Made by a program: the position numbers and the translations under genes
Notes under the pieces: generated by a model
What the model saw: only the letters and a program-made list of their open reading frames with translations
Told to the model about the DNA's origin: nothing
Databases searched by the model: none
Assembly (NCBI RefSeq): GCF_045865695.1
Contig: NZ_BAACAP010000197.1
Location: 1 to 64,000, forward strand
DNA length: 64,000 nucleotides
Reading direction: 5' to 3'
Source of the DNA: Scytonema sp045865695
GTDB lineage: Bacteria; Cyanobacteriota; Cyanobacteriia; Cyanobacteriales; Nostocaceae
Shown: piece after piece, positions 33,694 through 42,925 of the stretch
Layout: each line of letters starts with the position of its first letter
Position numbering within the stretch: the first letter of the stretch is position 1

Positions 33694-36603
33694 GTGGATG
33701 AATCCGTGAAAACCCTGCATACACCTACTTCCCAACTAGAAGCATTCTCTCGCTTAGAAAGAATTGCTGCCAATTTACCGGGAATGATTTTCCAATTTCT
33801 CAAACGGCAAGATGGTTCCCGAACTGTTATCTATGCCAGTTCTGGCTGTCAAGAACTCTTTGAATTGGAACCAGAATTGGTGCAAGCAAATTTTCAGATA
33901 TTGTACAGCCTAGCTCATCCACAGGATGTTAATAGTTTTGAGCAATCCGTTGCCGTATCTTGTGCAACAGGAGAACCTTGGCTTTGGGAAGGTCGAATCA
34001 TTACCCCTAGTGGCAAACTTAAATGGGTTCAAGCAACTTCACGTCCGGAACAACAGCCATCAGGAGACATTATTTGGGATGGGTTAATTATTGACATTAC
34101 AGATCGAAAACTCGCGGAAGAAAAATTGCGAGAAAGTGAAGCAAGATATAAAGCTATTTTAGACGCAATACCCGACTTGATGTTTCGTCTCAGTCGCGAT
34201 GGCGTATATCTAGACTTTAAAGGTGAAGGTGCGAATGTCACAATTCCAAGACATGAAATCATTGGGAAGCACCTGCAAGATTTTTTACCTCCTGATGTTG
34301 TTTTACTCAGCCAAAAGGCTATTGCCCAAGCTTTAGATTCTCAAAGCTTACAAACTTGTGAATATCAACTGCCATCACCACAGGGAATGCGGGATTATGA
34401 AGCACGGTTAGTTGTAAGCGGGCAAGATGAAGTTTTGACAATTGTTCGGGATATTACCAACCGCAAACAAACAGAAGTGAATTTAAGAAGTTTGGCTGAA
34501 AAGTTTGCTAAAGTTTTTCGTGCAAGTCCGAATCCGATTACAATTAGCACGCTGTCAGAAGGTCGTTTTATAGAAGTTAATGATAGTTTTGTCGAACAGT
34601 CGGGTTATCAGCGAACCGAAGCAATTGGTCGTACTGCTACCGAACTGAAGATTTGGGCGAACGATCGCGATCGCATTGCACTAGTACAAGAATTACAGAA
34701 AAACGGTGTTGTTCGCAACATGGAAGCAGAATTTCGCCGCAAGTCAGGTGAGGTAAGAACGGGGTTATTTTCTGCTGAAATCATTTCTTTGGATGGCGTT
34801 CAATGCCTGCTATTTATCAATCACGATATCACCGAACGAAAACGGGCAGAAATTGCTCTGCGCGAATCAGAGGAAAAATTTTCTACAGCCTTTCGTTGCA
34901 GTCCCAATCCCATCGCTATCCTGTCACTAGAAGATGGACGCTATGTTGACGTTAACGATCCCTTTCTCCAAATTACAGGCTTCCGTCGAGAAGAGGTCAT
35001 TGGTCGGACTCACAATGAGTTAAATCTTTGTGTTAATCCACAAGATACTACAATACACCAAACTTTACAACAACAGGGATTTATTCGCAATTTAGAAACT
35101 GAGTTTTACGATAAATCGGGTGAATCAAGGGTTGTTTTGTTTTCCGCCGAAGTCATCACTCTAGGTGGAGAGCGTTGTATGCTATGCGTAACTAACGATA
35201 TCACAGAACGGAAACAGGCGGAAGATTTAGTGCGATTGTCAGCAAAACGCGATCGCCTTTTAGCACAAACTTTGGCAAGAATTCGTACCTCACTCGATCT
35301 CGACCAAATCCTACAAACTACTGTTAATGAAGTACGGCAATTTTTAGAAGCAGATCGAGTTTTTATTGCTTTGAATGAGTCTTCCTCACAGTCAAATATT
35401 ATAGCAGAATCTGTCGCTCCCAAATACCCCTCTATCTTGGGTTGGAAAAGCGATGATGAAACACTGTTGGCAGAATTAAAAGGGCTGCTTGGCAGCAATC
35501 GATTGCGAGTTGTGGAAGATATTACGCAAACAACACCCTCAACCAAACTTAAAAACCTCTACCAACAATTCCAAACAAGAGCCACCTTGGCTGTACCCAT
35601 TATGATGGGAGAAGAATTGTTTGGTGCTTTGATTGCAAATCAGTGTGGAAAACCGCGATGCTGGCAGGCAATGGAAATTGATTTGCTTCAACAAATGTCA
35701 GAACAAGTTGCGATCGCAATTCAGCAAGGACAACTCTATCAACAACTTGCGCTCCTTAATACTGATTTAGAACGTCAAGTAGAAGAACGTACAGCACAAT
35801 TGCAGCAGAAAATGGTGGAACTCCAAGAACTAAACCGGGTAAAGGATGTTGTTTTACACACAGTTTCTCACGAACTGCAAACTTCCGTTATGGGTAACTT
35901 GATGGTGCTGAATAATTTGTTGGGGACTAAGGACTGGGGACTAGGGACTGGAGCAAGCAATATTAAAGATATTTCCCAATCGCTAATTCCCGTCCCCCGT
36001 TCCATCTTAGAGAGAATGCTACAAGGAAACGATCGCCAACAAAAGATGATAGAATCTCTACTTGAATTGCATTCAAGTTCGGCACACGGGATTGTCCTCC
36101 ATCAAGAGACAGTACCATTTAGTATATTGATGGAAGGAATAACTAAAAACTTGGAACCAATGCTCTTACAAAATCAAGCAACTGTAAAAAATTCGATTCC
36201 AAAAGGTTTACCATTAGTTATTGCCGATCCAACTAAATTGCAGAAGGTTGTACACCAATGGTTTACATATAGTTACCAGCACAATCCACCAGGACTAAGA
36301 TTTACTCTGAAAGCTGTAGTTCAGGATGATGTCATTCGATTTACAATTCAAGATGATGGTGTCACCATAAGTAAAATAGAATGCGATCGCCTGTTCGATT
36401 TATACGTTCGCGATCCCCAAGCTCGATGCTCCACAGGTATTGGCTTAAAGATGTTTCTCTGTCGGCAAATTATTAAAGCACATGGTGGTGAAGTTGGTGT
36501 GAGCAGCAACCGCAAGCAAGGCTTAACTTTCTGGTTTACATTGCCCTTAGTACAAAAAGGCAGTTGTCCAGAGGCAGAAGGCAGAAGGCACAAAAGCTTA
36601 TAG
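33694..36603 (+). CDS. Multi-PAS/GAF histidine-kinase-like protein with degenerate ATPase domain
   Basis: 969 residues from a GTG at 33694. Soluble. About four PAS/PAC units (residues 20-510; repeats of DITERKRAEIALRESE type and two near-identical FSAEVITL units), a GAF domain (about 530-680), a helical linker, then the phosphoacceptor H-box VSHELQTSVMGNLMV. The CA domain is damaged: the N-box reads VVHQWFTYSYQHN where its neighbour has NLIVNAIKHN, so the essential Asn is Tyr. The G1 box is DDGVTI, having lost its second glycine. ATP hydrolysis is doubtful. A repeat-derived segment sits just after the H-box. It is followed 194 bp later by an intact relative on the same strand. Confidence 0.85.
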   Translation: MDESVKTLHTPTSQLEAFSRLERIAANLPGMIFQFLKRQDGSRTVIYASSGCQELFELEPELVQANFQILYSLAHPQDVNSFEQSVAVSCATGEPWLWEGRIITPSGKLKWVQATSRPEQQPSGDIIWDGLIIDITDRKLAEEKLRESEARYKAILDAIPDLMFRLSRDGVYLDFKGEGANVTIPRHEIIGKHLQDFLPPDVVLLSQKAIAQALDSQSLQTCEYQLPSPQGMRDYEARLVVSGQDEVLTIVRDITNRKQTEVNLRSLAEKFAKVFRASPNPITISTLSEGRFIEVNDSFVEQSGYQRTEAIGRTATELKIWANDRDRIALVQELQKNGVVRNMEAEFRRKSGEVRTGLFSAEIISLDGVQCLLFINHDITERKRAEIALRESEEKFSTAFRCSPNPIAILSLEDGRYVDVNDPFLQITGFRREEVIGRTHNELNLCVNPQDTTIHQTLQQQGFIRNLETEFYDKSGESRVVLFSAEVITLGGERCMLCVTNDITERKQAEDLVRLSAKRDRLLAQTLARIRTSLDLDQILQTTVNEVRQFLEADRVFIALNESSSQSNIIAESVAPKYPSILGWKSDDETLLAELKGLLGSNRLRVVEDITQTTPSTKLKNLYQQFQTRATLAVPIMMGEELFGALIANQCGKPRCWQAMEIDLLQQMSEQVAIAIQQGQLYQQLALLNTDLERQVEERTAQLQQKMVELQELNRVKDVVLHTVSHELQTSVMGNLMVLNNLLGTKDWGLGTGASNIKDISQSLIPVPRSILERMLQGNDRQQKMIESLLELHSSSAHGIVLHQETVPFSILMEGITKNLEPMLLQNQATVKNSIPKGLPLVIADPTKLQKVVHQWFTYSYQHNPPGLRFTLKAVVQDDVIRFTIQDDGVTISKIECDRLFDLYVRDPQARCSTGIGLKMFLCRQIIKAHGGEVGVSSNRKQGLTFWFTLPLVQKGSCPEAEGRRHKSL
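35921..35998. repeat. In-frame GGGGACT repeat insertion after the H-box
   Basis: TGGGGACTAAGGACTGGGGA, CTAGGGACTGG and the complementary TCCCAATCGCTAATTCCCGTC segments are translated as GTKDWGLGTGASNIKDISQS. The tandem GGGGACT units match intergenic repeats elsewhere in the window. The corresponding position in the next kinase carries a related insertion. Confidence 0.7.
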
Positions 36604-36797
36604 TAAAAGTTTTTGCTCTGTGACCAATGGTTGCCTTTTTTCCGCCGCTCTGTACTAGCAATTCTATCTTCATCAAAGGGGCGCTTGGATGAGGGATTGG
36701 AAATTGCGGAGATATCTCTATCCCAGGGGAAGACTGTTAACCACCTAGCCCCCAATTCCCGATCGCAAACCCCTTAGTAAAGATTTGGTCAAATCGA

Positions 36798-38999
36798 ATG
36801 GCGACCATATTAAAAACAGTACAAAAGAGTTTGAGAAAGGTTTTTTTTGCTACTAACGTGCTAACAGGTAGCCCTAGAACTGCTGAGTATAATGCTTGGC
36901 GCAATCATTTTTTGTGGCAAAGATTGTATCTAGGACTGTGGATTGCCATAATCTTGGTCTTGAGCTTTACGTGCTTGAATATTTACGACTTTTTATTCCC
37001 ATTAAAAGAGTTAACTAAAATTCCCAAAGAATTACAATCTCTGGTTTTTGTCCTATTTGGTGCCATGATAGCAGGCTTGCTGACCTGTTTGCTCGTACAT
37101 AGAACTCGGTTTGGGCGTCATTATCCAGAAGTTGTGTTCTTGGGATTATCTTGGTCAATCACTCTGGTAGAACAGGTTTGGGCAACATTTAACGGTTTTG
37201 CCATACCCGATTTTGTTGCTTGGTTTTTAATGTTTTTGAGCCAAGCCATTCTCATACCAGTTCGATGGACTCTTCATTTGGTTGCTCAACTGGGTGTACT
37301 GATTTACTATTTTAGTGTAAACACAGCACTGGGATTGAAACCACCGCCACTAGAAAATCAGAAGCCCATAGATAACGTCACAATGATGCTAGCCTTATTT
37401 TGGTTTTGTTTTATTTGTGACCTTGGAGTTTACCTGTACGATCGCCTACAACGTTCTGAGTTTTCTGCAAAAAGAGCATTAGAGGAAGCATACCAAAAAT
37501 TGAGGACGACAGAAGCTAAGTACCGCAGTATTTTTGAAAACGCGGTTGAAGGGATTTTTCAAAGTACACCAGATGGACGTTATATTACAGCCAATCCCGC
37601 CCTTGCCAAGATTTATGGATACTCGTTACCTCAAGAAGTAACAGAAAATTTTACCGATATCGAACACCAACTGTACGTCGATCCCAACCGTCGTTCTGAG
37701 TTTATACGTCAGGTGGAGGAGAAGGGTAATATCTCTGAATTTGAATCCCAAATATATCGTCGAGACGGTAGCATTGTTTGGATCTCTGAGAAAGCATATG
37801 CCGTTCGGGATGAAAGTGGAAATATTCTTTATTATGAGGGTTTAATTGAGGACATAACTAAGCGCAAACAAGCTGAAGAAGCTCTACAGGAACAGCTTGA
37901 TTTCTTACAAGTCTTGATGAATACAATACCAACACCTGTTTATTACAAGAACTATCAAGGCATTTATATGGGCTGTAACAAAGCTTTTGAAGAAAGTTTA
38001 GGTTTTAGTAAAGAGCAAATTTTGGGGAAAACTGTATATGATTTTCTATCAAAAGATATAGCAGACAAGTATCATCAAGCGGATTTAGTATTGTTTGAGC
38101 AACAAGAAATTCAAACCTACGAAAGTCATCTTGTCTACAAAGATGGTGTCCAACATGATGTGATATTTTACAAAGCAATATTTTCCAAAGCAGATGGAAC
38201 TCTTGGCGGTTTGGTAGGAGTTATTTTGGATATCAGCCAACGCAAACGTACCGAGGAAGCACTCAGAGTCTTTTTGCACGCTGTTTCTCACGATCTACGC
38301 AATCCAGTGTTGGGAACTTTAATGGTGTTAAAGAATTTGTTGAACAAGGGATTGGGGACAAGGGACAAGGGACTGGGGGAAGAATCTTCCCAATCGCTAA
38401 TCGCCAATCACCAATCCCTCATCCCCGTACCCCGCTCTATTTTAGAACGTATGGTACAGAGTAGCGATCGCCAATTGAGTTTAATTAACTCGTTGATGGA
38501 GGCACATTCTAGCGAAGTACAAGGTATTTTATTGCAACGCCAACCCGTGCAACTGTCTGCTGTGGTGGAAGCTGCTATTGCAGATTTAGAAGCAATATTA
38601 CAAGAAAACCAAGATACTCTAACAAATCAAGTCGCTACAGATTTACCACCAATTTATGGCGATCCAACACAGCTATGGCGAGTCTATACTAATCTAATCG
38701 TTAATGCCATCAAACACAATCCCCCAGAGTTAGAGATTATCCTTAATGCTACCTTGGAAGGCGATCGCATTTATTGCACTGTTTCTGATAACGGTGTGGG
38801 AATGACGCAACAACAGTGCGAGAGATTATTTGACCTTTACTTTCGAGGTGAAAGCGATCGGAATTCTCTCAGTTTGGGTTTAGGATTGTATATGTGTCGG
38901 CAAATTATTACAGCACACGGCGGGGAAATTGGCGTCAAAAGTACTCAAGGTGCAGGTACAACCTTCTGGTTTACTTTACCTTTTTACCGACAAGACTAA
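36798..38999 (+). CDS. Membrane PAS sensor histidine kinase
   Basis: 733 residues. An N-terminal module with about six transmembrane helices (residues 35-225, such as LWIAIILVLSFTCLNIYDFL and TMMLALFWFCFICDLGVYLY) precedes two PAS domains (about 240-355 and 365-485). The HisKA H-box is AVSHDLRNPVLGTLMVLKNL. The CA domain is intact: N-box NLIVNAIKHN, G1 VSDNGVGM, G2 LGLGLYMCRQII and G3 GAGTTFWFTLP. After the H-box is a repeat-derived segment GLGTRDKGLGEESSQSLIAN. No response regulator is adjacent, so it is an orphan or a partner of the degenerate kinase encoded before it. Confidence 0.9.
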   Translation: MATILKTVQKSLRKVFFATNVLTGSPRTAEYNAWRNHFLWQRLYLGLWIAIILVLSFTCLNIYDFLFPLKELTKIPKELQSLVFVLFGAMIAGLLTCLLVHRTRFGRHYPEVVFLGLSWSITLVEQVWATFNGFAIPDFVAWFLMFLSQAILIPVRWTLHLVAQLGVLIYYFSVNTALGLKPPPLENQKPIDNVTMMLALFWFCFICDLGVYLYDRLQRSEFSAKRALEEAYQKLRTTEAKYRSIFENAVEGIFQSTPDGRYITANPALAKIYGYSLPQEVTENFTDIEHQLYVDPNRRSEFIRQVEEKGNISEFESQIYRRDGSIVWISEKAYAVRDESGNILYYEGLIEDITKRKQAEEALQEQLDFLQVLMNTIPTPVYYKNYQGIYMGCNKAFEESLGFSKEQILGKTVYDFLSKDIADKYHQADLVLFEQQEIQTYESHLVYKDGVQHDVIFYKAIFSKADGTLGGLVGVILDISQRKRTEEALRVFLHAVSHDLRNPVLGTLMVLKNLLNKGLGTRDKGLGEESSQSLIANHQSLIPVPRSILERMVQSSDRQLSLINSLMEAHSSEVQGILLQRQPVQLSAVVEAAIADLEAILQENQDTLTNQVATDLPPIYGDPTQLWRVYTNLIVNAIKHNPPELEIILNATLEGDRIYCTVSDNGVGMTQQQCERLFDLYFRGESDRNSLSLGLGLYMCRQIITAHGGEIGVKSTQGAGTTFWFTLPFYRQD
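38342..38434. repeat. In-frame repeat insertion at the same place in the second kinase
   Basis: GATTGGGGACAAGGGACAAGG, GACTGGGG and the complementary CCCAATCGCTAATCGCCAATC and CCAATCCCTCATCCCC halves. They form an imperfect inverted pair translated as NKGLGTRDKGLGEE...LIPVPRS. The position is equivalent to 35921-35998 in the preceding kinase gene. Confidence 0.7.
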
Positions 39000-39156
39000 T
39001 TATGAGAAATAAGCTCTGGCAATTGCCAGAGCAGCACCACTCCTTGCTAATGTGTGTATCTAAGTTTACTCTGAAAATCGAAAAAATGAAATCCGTGTTT
39101 TTGCTGTTTTTGGCTTATTGACCCGTTTTAAGATAAGAGTAGTGTTTCCAATGTTG

Positions 39157-39852
39157 TTAAAGTTGTATCATTTCAGCCAAAGTTTTCAAGTTGGGAACTT
39201 CTAAATCTGGATTGCTGACAGCAGGCACAGTTGCACCCACACCTTCTTTCCCAAATCTACGATTCACCCAAACTGTCGATAACCCTAAAGACTTGGCAGG
39301 AACAATGTCGTGGTAAATACTGCAAGCAACGTGTAGAATTTTTTCAGAAGGAATGCCCATACGGCTAATTGCAACTTGAAAGTTTTGTAAAGAGGGCTTG
39401 TAACTTTTCACCTGTTCGGCAGTAATAACTGAGTCAAACTCAACTTGTAAATGCTTTGCTGTAAAGGCAAACAAGTCATCATCAACGTTAGAGACGATCG
39501 CTAATTTCAGTCGCTGTTTCAGAATCTTGAGGGCTTCAACCGTATCTGGGAAGGGTTGCCAGTTTTTAACAGAGTCAGCGAGGGCAATTAATTCAACAGA
39601 AGAAGGTGTAAAGCCAAACTGTTCGCCAAATTTTTGCACAACTCCTTGAAGAATATCTTTGTACTTACGATACTCTCCCTGTTCGAGTTGAGATTCAAAA
39701 CGCGCAAACAATTCCAGAATGCCATCATCACTCAATTGAATTTGATGTGCATTAAGAACGGGTTGCAGTGCTTCTATCACTCCTGTCTCCCAATCAATGA
39801 GAGTTCCATAGCAATCAAAAGTTAAGACTTCGTACTGATTTAAGTCAATCAT
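39157..39852 (-). CDS. HAD-superfamily hydrolase (haloacid dehalogenase type II)
   Basis: 231 residues. Motif I VLTFDCYGTLIDWE holds the nucleophile Asp, motif II is LAIVSNVDDDLF, motif III lysine is in YKPSLQNFQ, and motif IV is HVACSIYHDIVPAKSLGLST. The C1 cap region lies between motifs I and II. The sequence fits the haloacid dehalogenase type II group, but many members act on phosphate esters, so the substrate is open. It is a single gene divergent from the small gene at 40405. Confidence 0.85.
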   Translation of the reverse strand: MIDLNQYEVLTFDCYGTLIDWETGVIEALQPVLNAHQIQLSDDGILELFARFESQLEQGEYRKYKDILQGVVQKFGEQFGFTPSSVELIALADSVKNWQPFPDTVEALKILKQRLKLAIVSNVDDDLFAFTAKHLQVEFDSVITAEQVKSYKPSLQNFQVAISRMGIPSEKILHVACSIYHDIVPAKSLGLSTVWVNRRFGKEGVGATVPAVSNPDLEVPNLKTLAEMIQL

Positions 39853-40084
39853 TTAATGCTCTCACCTTTTTTTGTTTTTCTATGACTTTTTCTTTCCAGT
39901 TATCTCAACCTTTCCGAAATAACTGTGCTAGCTTTGCCCACCCTACTACATACATTTCAAAAATTAAATAGAAGTCAGTCCTAGATTAAGGAAAACTATC
40001 GTACTTTTTATGACTTTTTCTAACTGTCAAAGCTTAGCAAATGATTTAAAGTAAAAACATCACGAGATTCAACCTCAAGCTTCC

Positions 40085-40119
40085 GCACTCAGAGTTTTCT
40101 CTGGGTGCTTTTAGTTTTT
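40085..40119 (+). terminator. Rho-independent terminator without an upstream gene
   Basis: GCACTCAGAG, loop TTTT, CTCTGGGTGC, then TTTTAGTTTTT: a ten-pair stem and T-run on the plus strand. No plus-strand gene precedes it, since the HAD gene runs the other way and starts at 39852. It may end a small RNA in 39860-40119. Confidence 0.65.
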
Positions 40120-40404
40120 CGGTCAATTGAAAACAGTAGGCATTCTCCACCATTTCATGTTAGTGGGTATTGCTCGCCCTACTTGTGTATGTTATATAAT
40201 AGTAGTAATTGATACTTAATTCTAGTTCAATATCACCCGATCGGGTGACCCAATTGGATGAAGCTTAGCGATCGCTCTTCGCTATATTCTTAGTTGTGTA
40301 ACCAAATACAAAGCGACTAACCAGGAATTCCGACTGCAAGTCTTAAGTTTCATCGCTTTCCCTGGAATGGTCTCCAGAATTTACATACTCTTTGCGAGGT
40401 TCTG

Positions 40405-40560
40405 ATGAGCGAGCAAGAAAAAGCAAATATTCACTCAGCGTATCAAATGGCAGCAGAAATGACGTACATTGTAGCGGTTGGTTTGAGTCAGGCAAAAGAA
40501 AAATCAGAAGCTAGGAAAATGCATCGCCATCGTAAAAACCGTGCTCCGTTTTCTAATTAA
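40405..40560 (+). CDS. Small basic protein of unknown function
   Basis: 51 residues: SEQEKANIHSAYQMAAEMTY, IVAVGLSQAKEKSEARKMHR, HRKNRAPFSN. A helix with a basic C-terminus; no family recognised. Support for a real gene: a GCGAGG site before the ATG and a rho-independent terminator 12 bp after the stop. It lies in an otherwise empty 1-kb gap between the HAD gene and acsF. Confidence 0.5.
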   Translation: MSEQEKANIHSAYQMAAEMTYIVAVGLSQAKEKSEARKMHRHRKNRAPFSN

Positions 40561-40571
40561 AAAATTTATTT

Positions 40572-40595
40572 AAGCCCGCACAAGCGGGTTTTTTA
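40572..40595 (+). terminator. Rho-independent terminator of the small gene
   Basis: Stem CCCGC, loop ACAA, GCGGG with extra AG/TT pairs, followed by TTTTTTAT. Twelve bases after the stop of the 51-residue gene. Confidence 0.75.
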
Positions 40596-40678
40596 TTTCT
40601 AGCCTTGTCTTTTTGAGATGCTACGGTGTACACACAAGTTTGAAATAGCTTACGAATTATGGTTTGAGCGTTGTTTTT

Positions 40679-40848
40679 ACCCCACCCTAGCCCTCCCCTT
40701 GGAAAGGGGAGGGAACTGGATTTTCAATTTCCCCCCTGTTATAAGGCTACAGTGTACAGACATCTTTAGAGATCCCCCTAAATCCCCCTTAAAAAGGGGG
40801 ACTTTAAGAATTTCTCCCCTTCTTAAGGGGGGCTTGGGGGATCTAAAA
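40679..40848. repeat. CCCCTTGGAAAGGGG and CCCCCTTAAAAAGGGGG repeat cluster
   Basis: Holds CCCTCCCCTTGGAAAGGGGAGGG and GATCCCCCTAAATCCCCCTT, then AAAAAGGGGGACTTTAAG and CCCCTTCTTAAGGGG hairpin units. The 91-codon frame across it is only translated repeat. Related units are at 8073-8146 and 53769-53895. Confidence 0.7.
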
Positions 40849-40849
40849 C

Positions 40850-41926
40850 CTAACGCACAACATATCGAGTTGCTTCAGCATCGATTGGTTTGATGAAGTA
40901 CATCTGTAAGATTTGCCAACCGTTAGAGATGTAGTAGGGTAGCTTCTGGAAGATTTGCAGGAATTTGGGAGTATTGGAGTTAGCGATCGCAGTCAACTTC
41001 TCGTTGTTCTTGACACAAACTTCCAAACGCTCGTAGAACTCCGGCTTTTCAACATCTAGCATGACGGGGAAGACTCGCCCTGCTGTTTCATTGGTTTTTT
41101 CAATGACGTACTTATCATATTCCCGTGCATCTAAACCAATGGACGCATAAAAGTCTTTGCGCTGCACGTCATTAAGATACATAGTGGCAAAAACTGACAG
41201 CAGGAAGAACCGACACCATAACCGCGCCTTCCAATCGTTCAGCATTTGTGGCTGAGATTTCATGATGGCATCAAAGAAATCACCGTGGCGATTTTCATCC
41301 TGACACCAGTTCTCGAACCAACGGAAAATTGGATAAATCCGAGCTTCTGGGTGTGCTTCTAAATGACGGTAAATTGTGATATACCGCCAATAACCAATCT
41401 TTTCTGAAAGATAGGTAGCGTAAAAGATAAATTTTGGTTTAAAGAAAGTGTACTTGCGGCTCTTTGTTAAAAACCCTAAATCTAGGGACAGATTGAAATC
41501 CGACAGTGCTTTGTTGAGGAAGCCAGCGTGACGTGCTTCATCGCGAGACATAAGATTAAAGCACTCTGCCAGAACGGGGCTTTTGTCCTTTAAGCGACGA
41601 CCGAGTTCTTTGTAAAGCAAAAATCCGGAAAATTCTGCTGTACAGGAACGCTCCAAAAATTCAACGAACAACCGACGAGTTTCCCCATCAATACGATCCC
41701 AGGATTGTTCAAACTCAGAATCCCGTACAAAGTGATGGCGGTTGTAGTCCGCACGAAACTCTTCTAGGATGGCTCGCAACTCATCTTCGTTGACGGAAAT
41801 GTCCATCCGTGCCATCTCATCGAAGTCAGTTGTGTAGAATCGGGGAGTCAGCAGGGTTTCCTTAGCTGGGACTTTGATCCCTGGTCGTATTTCTTCAAAG
41901 CCTGGTTTTTTTAGGGAATCTACCAT
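40850..41926 (-). CDS. acsF: Mg-protoporphyrin IX monomethyl ester (oxidative) cyclase
   Basis: 358 residues, the usual length. This aerobic diiron enzyme forms ring E of chlorophyll from Mg-protoporphyrin monomethyl ester using O2. The start KETLLTPRFYTTDFDEMARM is characteristic. Diiron ligands lie in FVEFLERSCTAEFSGFLLYK (E), SRDEARHAGFL (E-x-x-H) and ENWCQDENRHGDFFDAIM (E-x-x-H). It acts at the membrane with Ycf54 and an electron donor, neither of which is nearby. Its last codons lie just past a repeat cluster. Confidence 0.96.
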   Translation of the reverse strand: MVDSLKKPGFEEIRPGIKVPAKETLLTPRFYTTDFDEMARMDISVNEDELRAILEEFRADYNRHHFVRDSEFEQSWDRIDGETRRLFVEFLERSCTAEFSGFLLYKELGRRLKDKSPVLAECFNLMSRDEARHAGFLNKALSDFNLSLDLGFLTKSRKYTFFKPKFIFYATYLSEKIGYWRYITIYRHLEAHPEARIYPIFRWFENWCQDENRHGDFFDAIMKSQPQMLNDWKARLWCRFFLLSVFATMYLNDVQRKDFYASIGLDAREYDKYVIEKTNETAGRVFPVMLDVEKPEFYERLEVCVKNNEKLTAIANSNTPKFLQIFQKLPYYISNGWQILQMYFIKPIDAEATRYVVR

Positions 41927-42207
41927 GTCTCGATTGCGATGAATGTCTTATTATTCCGTAGTTTATGCCACAGCTACGAGAAATACTCTCACATACTGTG
42001 ACAGACGACAGTATTTTATTTGTATAGTTCAGTCTACCAAGGCTAGGGGTAATAAAAGACGCCTAAAACGTTAAGACTTGCAACAATACTTCAATTAACG
42101 ATCCTATCGGGTGAAGTGCAATTGCATTTTCCCGAACTATCCTAGAGATAGGACATCAAACATATTTATATTCTCTATGGTTATCCTAAATTATTCATAA
42201 AAAATTT

Positions 42208-42270
42208 TAAGTAGGTAGGGCTAAAGCCCACCATATTCTTCTGTTGGTGGGCTTTAGCCCTACCTACTTA
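42208..42270. repeat. 26-bp perfect inverted repeat
   Basis: TAAGTAGGTAGGGCTAAAGC...CCACCA, an 11-base loop, and the exact complement TGGTGGGCTTTAGCCCTACC... A strong cruciform or hairpin of a type widely dispersed in cyanobacteria. It lies upstream of both acsF (minus) and the TM2 gene (plus). Confidence 0.8.
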
Positions 42271-42406
42271 TCTGTCCCTTTTAAGATTTCTATTTACAGA
42301 GTTTCTTTATTGCAACTTTTGAATCGCTACCTATCCTGGTTTGAAACAAAACAGTGTGGGAAAGCCGTCTGGGAAAACAAGCACGAATCTGAGGGGTTGG
42401 TACGGG

Positions 42407-42925
42407 ATGAATGCGGGTAATAATAACACAAATACAAATAAAGAACATCAAGATCGTATTCTTGTCTCTTACATCTTAAACGTAGTGGGATTTTTTGGGC
42501 TATTGAGTGGGCTGCACCGCTTGTACAATGGCAAGATAGGGACGGGTTTGTTGTGGATGTGTACTTTAGGTTTGCTCGGAGTTGGGCAGTTTGTCGATTT
42601 ATTTCTGATCCCTAATATGGTTGACGAACACGAAATACGGCTTAAGCTTAAAGCTGGGGTGTCTCCGCTTGGCGTGCCTCTAGATCGACCTCCTGCAGCA
42701 ACTCAGGTTTACGAATCGCCGCAAGAAAAACTGATGGTAAAACTGCTGAAAGTGGCAGAAAAAAGAAGTGGCAGAGTGACTGTGACTCAAGGAGTTATGG
42801 AAACTGGGGCTAGCTTTACGGAAGTGGAAGCTACGCTCAAGGAAATGCTGAAATCTGGTTATGTAACAGTAGATAACGATCCCATGACAGGAGCCGTTAC
42901 CTACCACTTTCACGAGCTTGGCTAG
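42407..42925 (+). CDS. TM2-domain protein with C-terminal winged-helix-like region
   Basis: 172 residues from ATG 42407; a TTG at 42341 would add 22 residues. The TM2 domain spans about 18-75: ILVSYILNVVGFFGLLSGLH, RLYNGKIGTGLLWMCTLGLL, GVGQFVDLFLIP, with two helices and a DRF-like turn (GLHRLY). The C-terminal half (KLMVKLLKVAEKRSGRVTVT, EVEATLKEMLKSGYVTVDND) looks like a small winged helix. The role is unknown. It is convergent with the DUF2996 gene and overlaps it by 4 bp. Confidence 0.8.
   Translation: MNAGNNNTNTNKEHQDRILVSYILNVVGFFGLLSGLHRLYNGKIGTGLLWMCTLGLLGVGQFVDLFLIPNMVDEHEIRLKLKAGVSPLGVPLDRPPAATQVYESPQEKLMVKLLKVAEKRSGRVTVTQGVMETGASFTEVEATLKEMLKSGYVTVDNDPMTGAVTYHFHELG

Noticed and set aside
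40618..40893. 91-codon open frame
   Set aside because: It is the translation of GGGGG/CCCCC dispersed repeats and overlaps the end of acsF; no protein-like content.
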